NCBI GenBank assembly: GCA_002493755.1
Contig: DKZT01000006.1
Span: forward strand, 6,362 to 17,727
Source of the DNA: Ruminococcaceae bacterium UBA7067
GTDB lineage: Bacteria; Bacillota; Clostridia; Oscillospirales; Acutalibacteraceae
Direction: 5' to 3'
Length of the DNA: 11,366 nucleotides
Below the pieces are notes generated by a model. That model was not told the origin of the DNA. It saw only the letters and a list, made by a program, of their open reading frames with translations, and did not search any database. Each line of letters starts with the position of its first letter. The first letter of the stretch is position 1. Below, piece after piece: positions 5,991 to 11,366 of the stretch. The position numbers and the translations under genes are program-made.

Positions 5991-7658
5991 ATGCTTACAG
6001 ATATCGAAATAGCCCAGCAGACAAAGCTAAGACCAATTAAGGAGATTGCAGATTCAATCGGAATAAAAGAGGAGGAGCTTGAGCCGTACGGAAGATATAA
6101 GGCGAAGCTCAACGAAAGCCTTTTTGAACGTGTGAAGGACAATAAGGACGGCAAGCTGATTCTTGTAACGGCTATCAATCCTACTCCGGCAGGCGAGGGT
6201 AAAACAACAACCTCGGCAGGACTTGGACAGGCTATGGATAAAATAGGCAAGAATGCTATTATCGCTCTGCGTGAGCCGTCACTCGGACCTGTTTTCGGTA
6301 TTAAGGGCGGTGCGGCAGGCGGCGGATACGCACAGGTTCTTCCAATGGAGGATATAAATCTGCACTTCACAGGTGATATGCATGCTATAACCTCGGCGAA
6401 CAACCTGCTTTGCGCAATGCTTGACAACCATCTTCAGCAGGGCAATTCACTCAGAATTGACCAGCGCAGAATTTTAATAAAAAGATGCCTTGATATGAAC
6501 GACCGTGCGCTTCGCAACATTGTTGTCGGACTTGGCGGCAAAATCAACGGCGTTCCCAGAGAGGAGGGCTTTATTATAACGGTAGCCAGTGAGGTTATGG
6601 CTATTCTCTGCCTTGCAAGCGATATTAAGGATTTGAAGGAAAGACTCGGAAAAATTCTTGTCGCATATAATCTTGACGGCGAGCCTGTTTACGCAAGGGA
6701 TCTGAACGCACAAGGCTCAATGGCGGCTCTGCTTAAGGACGCCGTTATGCCGAATCTTGTTCAGACTATCGAGGGTACTCCTGCAATTATGCACGGCGGA
6801 CCTTTTGCTAACATTGCACACGGCTGTAACTCGATAAGAGCGACAAAGCTTGCCCTGAAGCTCGCCGATTACTGCATTACCGAGGCAGGCTTCGGGTCCG
6901 ACCTCGGCGCAGAGAAGTTCCTCGACATCAAGTGCCGCTATGCAGGTCTTAACCCGAGTGCAATCGTAGTTGTTGCAACCTGCCGTGCGCTTAAGTACAA
7001 CGGCGGCGTGCCAAAGGCTGATGTCGGCGAGGAGAATTTAGACGCTCTTAAGGCAGGTATCTGCAACTTAGGCGTTCATATTGAGAATATGAAGAGCTTC
7101 GGCGTGCCTGTTGTTGTAGCTATCAATAAGTTCCCGACAGATTCCGATGCGGAGCTTGAATATATAGAAAGGTACTGCAACGAAAACGGCGCTGACTTTG
7201 CATTGTCAGAGGTATTCTCAAAGGGCGGAGAAGGCGGCAAAGAGCTTGCACAGAAGGTTGTTGAAGCCTGCGAAAAGCCGAATAACTTCCACTTCTGCTA
7301 TGATAACAGCCTTACAATCAAGGAAAAGCTCAACGCAATTGCAACAAAAATCTATCACGCAAGCAATGTTGTGTTCACCGCACAGGCTGAAAAGGCTCTT
7401 AAGGAGATTGAAAAGCTTGGCGGCAACTCACTTCCTGTCTGTGTTGCAAAAACACAGTACAGCCTGTCGGATGACCCGGCGCTTCTCGGCGCACCGAAGG
7501 ACTTTACAATTACGGTTCGTGATCTGACGCTTTCAAACGGCGCAGGCTTTGTTGTTGCTTTGACCGGCAGTATTATGACAATGCCGGGACTTCCGAAGCT
7601 TCCTGCCGCCGAGAGAATAGATGTTGACGACAGCGGCGTAATTTCAGGTTTATTTTAA
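5991..7658 (+). CDS. fhs: Formate-tetrahydrofolate ligase (10-formyl-THF synthetase)
   Basis: This enzyme condenses formate with tetrahydrofolate using ATP to give 10-formyl-THF, feeding purine and formyl-Met synthesis and, in acetogens, the methyl branch of the Wood-Ljungdahl pathway. The 555 residues match the family length. The ATP-binding loop TPAGEGKTTT lies at 65-74. Other family stretches are REPSLGPVFGIKGGAAGGGYAQ-like sequence near 95-116, FTGDMHAI, GGPFANIAHGCNS, and EAGFGSDLGAEKF. It has no membrane segment or signal peptide. ATG 5991 follows a perfect AGGAGG (5976-5981) by nine bases. It is the first gene of a close-packed set with tsaE, tsaB and rpiB; the MITE-like element occupies most of its leader. 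Nothing in the window shows whether it works in acetogenesis or only in one-carbon assimilation. Confidence 0.97.
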   Translation: MLTDIEIAQQTKLRPIKEIADSIGIKEEELEPYGRYKAKLNESLFERVKDNKDGKLILVTAINPTPAGEGKTTTSAGLGQAMDKIGKNAIIALREPSLGPVFGIKGGAAGGGYAQVLPMEDINLHFTGDMHAITSANNLLCAMLDNHLQQGNSLRIDQRRILIKRCLDMNDRALRNIVVGLGGKINGVPREEGFIITVASEVMAILCLASDIKDLKERLGKILVAYNLDGEPVYARDLNAQGSMAALLKDAVMPNLVQTIEGTPAIMHGGPFANIAHGCNSIRATKLALKLADYCITEAGFGSDLGAEKFLDIKCRYAGLNPSAIVVVATCRALKYNGGVPKADVGEENLDALKAGICNLGVHIENMKSFGVPVVVAINKFPTDSDAELEYIERYCNENGADFALSEVFSKGGEGGKELAQKVVEACEKPNNFHFCYDNSLTIKEKLNAIATKIYHASNVVFTAQAEKALKEIEKLGGNSLPVCVAKTQYSLSDDPALLGAPKDFTITVRDLTLSNGAGFVVALTGSIMTMPGLPKLPAAERIDVDDSGVISGLF

Positions 7659-7676
7659 AACAGAGATGATTTTTTG

Positions 7677-8117
7677 ATGATAAAACTATATTCCGATTCG
7701 CTGAAAGCAACCGAGCAAATCGGACAGAAAATTGCAGATAAACTAAAGGGCAAAGAGGTTGTCGCAATGTTCGGCGGTCTTGGTATGGGCAAGACTGCGC
7801 TCACCAGAGGCATTGCCGCAGGGCTTGGAGCAGAGGACTGTGTTTCAAGCCCGACCTTTGCGCTTGTCAATGAATATGAGGGCAGATGCAGAATTTATCA
7901 TTTTGATATGTACCGCATAAACGGCATTGACGATTTGTATGCAACAGGCTTTTTCGATTATCTTGATACAGGCGTGCTGATTATTGAGTGGAGTGAAAAT
8001 ATTGTTGATGCCCTGCCTGAGGACAGTATAATTATTCGGTTTGAGCGCGGTGAAGATGAAAACAGCCGTGTTATAACGATAGAGGGGGAGAGGTTTGATG
8101 AAAATTTTAGCATTTGA
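7677..8117 (+). CDS. tsaE: tRNA t6A37 biosynthesis ATPase TsaE
   Basis: TsaE is the small ATPase that drives cycles of the TsaB-TsaD complex, which places threonylcarbamoyl on A37 of tRNAs reading ANN codons. The 146-residue protein has the Walker A loop GGLGMGKT at 33-40, the family stretch SSPTFALVNEY (58-67), HFDMYR (75-80) and EWSE (104-107). The start is ATG 7677; a TTG three bases earlier is in frame but less likely. The ribosome binding site is poor (AGAGATGAT), and the gap to the fhs stop is only 18 bases, so translation may depend on coupling to fhs. The 3' end overlaps tsaB by 20 bases. Confidence 0.94.
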   Translation: MIKLYSDSLKATEQIGQKIADKLKGKEVVAMFGGLGMGKTALTRGIAAGLGAEDCVSSPTFALVNEYEGRCRIYHFDMYRINGIDDLYATGFFDYLDTGVLIIEWSENIVDALPEDSIIIRFERGEDENSRVITIEGERFDENFSI

Positions 8118-8811
8118 TTCATCAGCGGTTTCCGCATCTGTCGCCTTGGTTGAGGACGGCAAGCTGCTCGGTGAAACATACCTGAATGTCGGTCTTACCC
8201 ACAGCGCAACTCTTATGCCGATAACTCAGCAGCTATTGCAAGCTTCTGATTGCAAGCTTGAAGATATTGACGCTCTCGCCGTGTCGGCAGGTCCGGGTTC
8301 CTTTACGGGACTGCGAATTGCCGTAAGCTGTGTAAAGGGTATTGCTGCGGCGCTTGACAAAAAGTGTATTGCAGTATCAACGCTTGAGGCTATGGCGTAT
8401 AATCTGTTGCCGACAGGCGAGTACACAATATGCGCCGTTATGGATGCACGTTGTAAGCAGTTTTACAATGCGTTATTCAAGGTGCAAAACGGCGAGATAA
8501 CAAGGCTGTGTGACGACAGAGCTATAATGGTTGACAAGCTCGGCGAGGAGCTTAAGAATATCAGCGGAGATATTGTTCTTGTCGGTGACGGTGCGGCTCT
8601 TGCGTACAGCCTTATCGGCGAAGAAAATGAGAATGTAAAATTACCGTCCGACAATCAGCGCTTCCAAAAGGCGTCATCAGTTGCGGCGGCTGCGATAAAA
8701 AAGTATAATAATAACGAAACAATCAGCGCAGCGGCACTGATGCCGTCATATCTGCGCCTGTCGCAGGCGGAGCGAGAGCTGATTGCCAAAAATAAGGGGG
8801 AGAAAAAATGA
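8098..8811 (+). CDS. tsaB: tRNA t6A37 threonylcarbamoyltransferase complex dimerisation subunit TsaB
   Basis: TsaB is the catalytically inactive, ASKHA-fold partner of TsaD in t6A37 synthesis. The 237-residue protein shows the N-terminal LAFDSSAVSASVAL, His35 in GLTHSATLMP, and the family signature AVSAGPGSFTGLRI (61-74) followed by KGIAAAL. The C-terminal half is less conserved but in one frame. ATG 8098 lies behind a strong GGGGGAGAGG. It overlaps the tsaE end by 20 bases, and its stop overlaps the rpiB start as ATGA, so the three are probably co-translated. In many Firmicutes rimI and tsaD follow here; instead rpiB does, so those genes must be elsewhere. Confidence 0.94.
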   Translation: MKILAFDSSAVSASVALVEDGKLLGETYLNVGLTHSATLMPITQQLLQASDCKLEDIDALAVSAGPGSFTGLRIAVSCVKGIAAALDKKCIAVSTLEAMAYNLLPTGEYTICAVMDARCKQFYNALFKVQNGEITRLCDDRAIMVDKLGEELKNISGDIVLVGDGAALAYSLIGEENENVKLPSDNQRFQKASSVAAAAIKKYNNNETISAAALMPSYLRLSQAERELIAKNKGEKK

Positions 8812-9251
8812 TAGCACTTGGATGTGATCACGGCGGATTTGCCATAAAGGAAGCAATAAAAAAGTATCTTGACGAAAGCGGAATTGAATACAACGATTTC
8901 GGCACTAACAGCGAGGAATCGGTTGATTATCCCGTTTACGCGAAAAAAGTAGCCGATGCAGTAGCAAGCGGCGAATGTGAAAAGGGAGTATTGTGCTGCG
9001 GTACGGGTATCGGAATTTCGATAGCGGCAAACAAGGTCAAGGGCATCAGAGCCGCCGTTGTAACAAACGAATTCTGCGCAGAGATGACTCGCCGTCACAA
9101 CGATGCGAATATTATCGCAATGGGCGGCAGAGTTATATCCGAGGAGCAGGCTGTTAAATTTACAAAGATATTCCTTGAAACCCCTTTTGACGGTGACCGC
9201 CATATTAAGAGGGTTAATATGATTACCGAAATAGAAAATGAAAATTCTTAA
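8808..9251 (+). CDS. rpiB: Ribose-5-phosphate isomerase B
   Basis: RpiB interconverts ribose 5-phosphate and ribulose 5-phosphate in the non-oxidative pentose phosphate pathway. The 147 residues match the family. Visible are GCDHGGF (5-11) with Asp7 and His8, the phosphate-binding and catalytic stretch CCGTGIGISIAANK (63-76), in which one of Cys63/Cys64 is the expected base, and RRHNDANIIAMGGR (95-108) with the ring-opening His97. The ribosome binding site is AAGGGGGAG within the end of tsaB, and the genes overlap by four bases (ATGA). The related sugar isomerases LacA/LacB are less likely because no lac or tag genes are nearby. No convincing terminator is seen after it. Confidence 0.94.
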   Translation: MIALGCDHGGFAIKEAIKKYLDESGIEYNDFGTNSEESVDYPVYAKKVADAVASGECEKGVLCCGTGIGISIAANKVKGIRAAVVTNEFCAEMTRRHNDANIIAMGGRVISEEQAVKFTKIFLETPFDGDRHIKRVNMITEIENENS

Positions 9252-9265
9252 TTTTTAAAAATCAC

Positions 9266-9335
9266 GGTATGTATGAATTTTGGCTGCATTCAGACTTGAT
9301 TGACGGGAGCATTCAAGCCGATTTTCATACATACC
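9266..9335. repeat. 70-bp inverted repeat / structured element downstream of rpiB
   Basis: GGTATGTATGAA (9266-9277) and TTCATACATACC (9324-9335) are perfectly complementary over 12 bp. After a 2x2 mismatch the stem continues for six pairs (9280-9285 with 9316-9321, including one G-U). The 30-base loop is bounded by a direct repeat of GCATTCA (9286-9292 and 9309-9315). No T run follows on either strand, so it is not an ordinary terminator. GTATGAATT recurs at 9368-9376. It may be a MITE remnant or a structured leader of the next gene. Confidence 0.5.
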
Positions 9336-9433
9336 TAAATAAATGAGCGACTATAAATATCCGATTTGTATGAATTGGCGGATACGATAGGTTTCGGTCA
9401 CGCTGTCTCAGTATCTTCCGGTAGGAGAATATT

Positions 9434-10138
9434 ATGAAAATTGTTATTATCAACGGGCAGAATCATAAAGGTTCTACATATCATACGGCAAGAATGCTTG
9501 CAGACAAAATCGGCGGCGAAATTACCGAGTTTTTTCTTCCGAAGGATTTTGGAGAATTTTGCACGGGATGTACAAGCTGCTTTGTAAAGTCTGAAGAGAT
9601 GTGTCCTCATTATTCCAAGCTGAATCCTGTCACAAATGCTATGTTGGAAGCTGATGTAATTATTCTCGCAAGTCCCGTTTATGTTTATCACAGCACCGGG
9701 GCAATGAAAGCGTTTCTGGATCATTACGGCTATATGTGGATGGTACATCGTCCTGATGAAAGAATGTTCTCAAAACAGGCTGTATGCGTGTCAACGGCAG
9801 CAGGAGCCGGTATGAGGTCTGCTAACAAGGATATGTTGCACAGCCTATTCTTTTGGGGAGTTTCCAAAAGATATAAAATAGGTCTTGCTGTTTTTGAAAC
9901 GAGATATTCTCATCTAAGCGATAAAGTTTTAAATAAAATTGATAGGAAAACAACTTCTGTTTCAAGAAAAATAAAGAAGCGTGACGGTAAAGTTCGTGTT
10001 GGATTAATTACGAGATTATTATTTTTTGTTATGCATATTGCTCAGAAGAATGGTTTTAATGCGGCTGATAAGAACTACTGGCTTAGTAAAGGTTGGACTG
10101 AAAAATCAAGACCTTGGAAATCCGACAAAGACAAATAA
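9434..10138 (+). CDS. Flavodoxin-fold NAD(P)H-dependent oxidoreductase with cysteine cluster
   Basis: This 234-residue cytoplasmic protein is related to NADPH-dependent FMN reductases and iron-sulfur flavoproteins. The FMN phosphate-binding loop is NGQNHKGSTYHTA (8-19), and a second cofactor stretch is ASPVYVYHSTGAMKAFLDH (79-97). Cys43, Cys46, Cys49 and Cys57 (CTGCTSC followed by MCP) resemble the cysteine motif of iron-sulfur flavoproteins, so an Fe-S cluster is possible but not shown. The C-terminal third (about 150-234) is rich in Lys and Arg, has a short hydrophobic stretch (GLITRLLFFVMHIA) and is not recognised. ATG 9434 follows GGAG by eight bases. The gene is preceded by a large inverted repeat and followed by a tRNA promoter; it looks like a single-gene unit. 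The substrate is unknown. Confidence 0.82.
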   Translation: MKIVIINGQNHKGSTYHTARMLADKIGGEITEFFLPKDFGEFCTGCTSCFVKSEEMCPHYSKLNPVTNAMLEADVIILASPVYVYHSTGAMKAFLDHYGYMWMVHRPDERMFSKQAVCVSTAAGAGMRSANKDMLHSLFFWGVSKRYKIGLAVFETRYSHLSDKVLNKIDRKTTSVSRKIKKRDGKVRVGLITRLLFFVMHIAQKNGFNAADKNYWLSKGWTEKSRPWKSDKDK

Positions 10139-10160
10139 TATTTATACATTGAATAAGACA

Positions 10161-10189
10161 TTGACAAATAATGATTTTTTTTGTATAAT
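10161..10189 (+). promoter_or_regulatory. Consensus sigma-A promoter for tRNA-Leu
   Basis: TTGACA (10161-10166), a 17-base spacer and TATAAT (10184-10189) match the consensus exactly. The predicted start is about 10196, some 24 bases before the mature tRNA end, as expected for a stable RNA gene. Confidence 0.9.
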
Positions 10190-10219
10190 GACACTCATAA
10201 TTAAAAATTAAACACATAT

Positions 10220-10304
10220 GCGGGTGTGGTGGAATTGGCAGACACGCAAGATTTAGGTTCTTGTGCTTCACGGTGTGCAGGTTCAAGTCCTGTCACCCGC
10301 ACCA
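10220..10304 (+). tRNA. tRNA-Leu (anticodon UAG)
   Basis: The acceptor stem is GCGGGTG (10220-10226) with CACCCGC (10294-10300), followed by A and an encoded CCA. The anticodon stem CAAGA/TCTTG encloses the loop TTTAGGT, giving anticodon UAG, which reads CUN leucine codons. The long variable arm and the D-arm stretch GGAATTGGCAGA are typical of class II tRNA-Leu. The T loop is TTCAAGT. Confidence 0.97.
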
Positions 10305-10340
10305 AAGCCTAAGCTTTAACTAAGCTTAGGCTTTTTTGTT
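10305..10340 (+). terminator. Strong rho-independent terminator of tRNA-Leu
   Basis: AAGCCTAAGCTT (10305-10316) pairs with AAGCTTAGGCTT (10322-10333) around TAACT, and a T-rich run follows. The stem begins directly after the CCA end, so little 3' trailer remains. Confidence 0.9.
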
Positions 10341-10365
10341 TTAGTATATTTTTGGAGTGAGAACA

Positions 10366-10656
10366 ATGTTATCAAAATTTGAAATAGAAAAAGCAATAAA
10401 AACTTTGCTTTTACGTTATAACGCCGAATATGCGCTCCTTTTCGGCTCTTATGCAAGAGGAGAGGAAACTTCTGATTCAGATGTTGATGTTGTTGTTTGT
10501 GGCGGGAAAAATTTTAAGAAGTCAAATATATTTGCCTTCGCTGAAGATTTACGGGAAATGATTGGTAAAAATGTTGACGCTTTTGAAATTTGCGAGGTTG
10601 ATACCGGAACTCCGTTGTATGAAAATCTTGTCAGGGACGGTGTAAGAATCGCATGA
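10366..10656 (+). CDS. MntA-type minimal nucleotidyltransferase
   Basis: This 96-residue protein has the nucleotidyltransferase fold of MNT proteins. The motif GS-X10-DXD is complete: Gly27-Ser28 in LLFGSYARG, then Asp39 and Asp41 in SDVDVVV. Asp71 in NVDAFE is in place for the third metal ligand. In characterised MntA/HepT pairs the MNT protein is the antitoxin, adding AMP groups to a HEPN RNase toxin; solo MNT proteins are also common. The start is ATG 10366, with GGAG at 10354-10357; the in-frame GTG at 10357 overlaps that site. The stop overlaps a following ATG (ATGA), the arrangement usual for MNT-HEPN pairs, but the next frame ends after 25 codons. It probably uses its own or read-through transcription past the tRNA terminator; no clear promoter is seen. 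Confidence 0.82.
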   Translation: MLSKFEIEKAIKTLLLRYNAEYALLFGSYARGEETSDSDVDVVVCGGKNFKKSNIFAFAEDLREMIGKNVDAFEICEVDTGTPLYENLVRDGVRIA

Positions 10657-10730
10657 TAACTTCAGATACAGAACGAATTAAAAAAATCATCAGAACCTGG
10701 AACTCTCTCCAAAATCAAATGAAAAACTAA
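10653..10730 (+). pseudogene. Possible truncated HEPN (HepT-like) partner of the nucleotidyltransferase
   Basis: A 25-codon frame starts inside the stop of the nucleotidyltransferase gene (ATGA overlap). Its start, with TSDTERIKKIIRTW, resembles the first helix of some HEPN/DUF86 proteins by eye. It then reaches a stop, well before where the RNase motif R-X4-6-H would be. No continuation is visible before the acetyltransferase gene. I infer deletion of most of the toxin gene. It could equally be a chance small ORF. Confidence 0.35.
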
Positions 10731-10786
10731 TTAATGAGTAAAAAGGCTTGACGGCTTAAATTTTTATCAAAAAGGAGGAAGATTTA

Positions 10787-11311
10787 ATGAGTACATTGAC
10801 AACAGTCAGACTGGTTTTACGCCCATTCAAAGAAGGTGATGCCGAGATGATGTACCGCAACTGGACAAGTGATGAAAATGTTGCGAAATACTGTCATTGG
10901 CACAAGCACGAGAATTTAGATACCACGGTTTGGCTTTTGAATATGTATCTTGAAGAAGCTGCCTCCGGTTTTGAATATCGCTGGGCAATAACCGAAAAAG
11001 GAAACAATGAGCCGATAGGCGCAATTGATGTTGTAGGTATTACCGATGATAACAAAACTGCTGAAATCGGTTATGTACTTTCCAAAAAGCATTGGGGCAA
11101 AGGTTATGCTACCGAAGTCTGCAAAGCTGTGATTGATGAGCTGTTTCGTAACGGCTTTACGAAAATTACAGCAGCACACCACGTTGATAACCCTGCTTCC
11201 GGCAGAGTTATGGAGAAATGCGGAATGCACTTTGTCGGCTATGATAAATCAATCGCAAAATGGGGTTCTAACGAGCTTTGTGATGTCAAACTTTATGAAC
11301 TGGTAAAATAA
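10787..11311 (+). CDS. GNAT family N-acetyltransferase, RimJ/RimL type
   Basis: This 174-residue protein fits the RimJ/RimL acetyltransferase subfamily (Acetyltransf_3), which moves acetyl groups from acetyl-CoA to protein N-termini or small amines. The N-terminal TTVRLVLRPFKEGDAEMMY is typical. EIGYVLSKKHWGKGYATEV contains the acetyl-CoA pyrophosphate loop W103-G104-K105-G106-Y107-A108, and HVDNPASGRVMEKCGM (132-147) is the usual closing motif. ATG 10787 lies behind a strong AAGGAGG. The stop codon overlaps the base of a long terminator stem. It stands alone, and its substrate cannot be told. It is not RimI, the acetyltransferase commonly found with tsaB. Confidence 0.88.
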   Translation: MSTLTTVRLVLRPFKEGDAEMMYRNWTSDENVAKYCHWHKHENLDTTVWLLNMYLEEAASGFEYRWAITEKGNNEPIGAIDVVGITDDNKTAEIGYVLSKKHWGKGYATEVCKAVIDELFRNGFTKITAAHHVDNPASGRVMEKCGMHFVGYDKSIAKWGSNELCDVKLYELVK

Positions 11312-11362
11312 AAACAGGCATACACACTTTCATTATCCAATTGTGTGTATGCCTGTTTTTTT
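11310..11362 (+). terminator. Long-stem rho-independent terminator after the acetyltransferase
   Basis: AAAACAGGCATACACAC (11311-11327) pairs perfectly with GTGTGTATGCCTGTTTT (11343-11359) around a 15-base loop, ending in a run of T. The A-rich left base makes it potentially bidirectional. Confidence 0.9.
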
Positions 11363-11366
11363 AACT

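Noticed and set aside
8655..9203. 182-codon open frame on the minus strand across tsaB/rpiB
   Set aside because: It is antisense to two clearly identified genes, its product is not family-like, and it has no good ribosome binding site.
10220..10340. tRNA-Leu as an integration site for a genomic island
   Set aside because: The tRNA and terminator are intact, no integrase is present and no duplicated tRNA 3' end is visible downstream.
10787..11311. Acetyltransferase as RimI completing the tsaE-tsaB set
   Set aside because: The sequence is of the RimJ/RimL style and it lies 1.5 kb away behind a tRNA and its terminator.

Overview
The window looks like a chromosomal segment of a Gram-positive anaerobe of the Clostridia, most likely the Ruminococcaceae/Oscillospiraceae. 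This is inferred from moderate GC with AT-rich spacers, strong AGGAGG-type ribosome binding sites, a zinc-ribbon/kinase-like/PASTA membrane protein of the style common in that group, and a formate-tetrahydrofolate ligase. No taxonomic search was run. Almost all genes are on the plus strand; only an XRE-type regulator is on the minus strand.

Region 1 (1-3013): the tail of an upstream repeat, the terminator of an upstream gene, then a promoter with an extended -10 driving a 592-residue membrane protein. It has an N-terminal zinc ribbon, a kinase fold in which the classical catalytic motifs are degenerate (a probable pseudokinase), one membrane helix and two PASTA repeats outside the cell. A small membrane-protein gene follows and is split by a one-base frameshift. 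A repeat made of AAAACTC/AAAACTG units around a 20-bp palindrome fills the next spacer, and its terminal unit matches the start of the window in inverted orientation.

Region 2 (3014-5717): an XRE-family regulator transcribed leftward with palindromic and direct-repeat sites in its upstream spacer, a divergent histidine phosphatase, and leuB (3-isopropylmalate dehydrogenase) ending at a good terminator. leuB stands alone here, without leuA or leuCD.

Region 3 (5740-9251): a promoter whose predicted start point falls at the left end of a 171-bp near-palindromic MITE-like element, followed by a tightly packed gene set: fhs, tsaE, tsaB, rpiB. fhs activates formate onto tetrahydrofolate; TsaE and TsaB belong to the machinery that makes t6A37 on tRNAs; RpiB interconverts pentose phosphates. 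The tsaE/tsaB and tsaB/rpiB pairs overlap. rimI and tsaD, frequent neighbours of tsaE and tsaB, are not in the window.

Region 4 (9252-11366): a 70-bp inverted repeat, a flavodoxin-fold oxidoreductase with a cysteine cluster, a tRNA-Leu(UAG) with a consensus promoter and a strong terminator, a MntA-type minimal nucleotidyltransferase followed by what may be the stub of its HEPN partner, and a RimJ/RimL-type acetyltransferase closed by a 17-18 bp terminator stem. This part looks more AT-rich and accessory than the rest.

I found no clear new multi-gene defence or biosynthetic system. The points most worth following are the pseudokinase-PASTA protein, the MITE in the fhs leader, the frameshifted membrane gene and the apparently broken MNT/HEPN pair.
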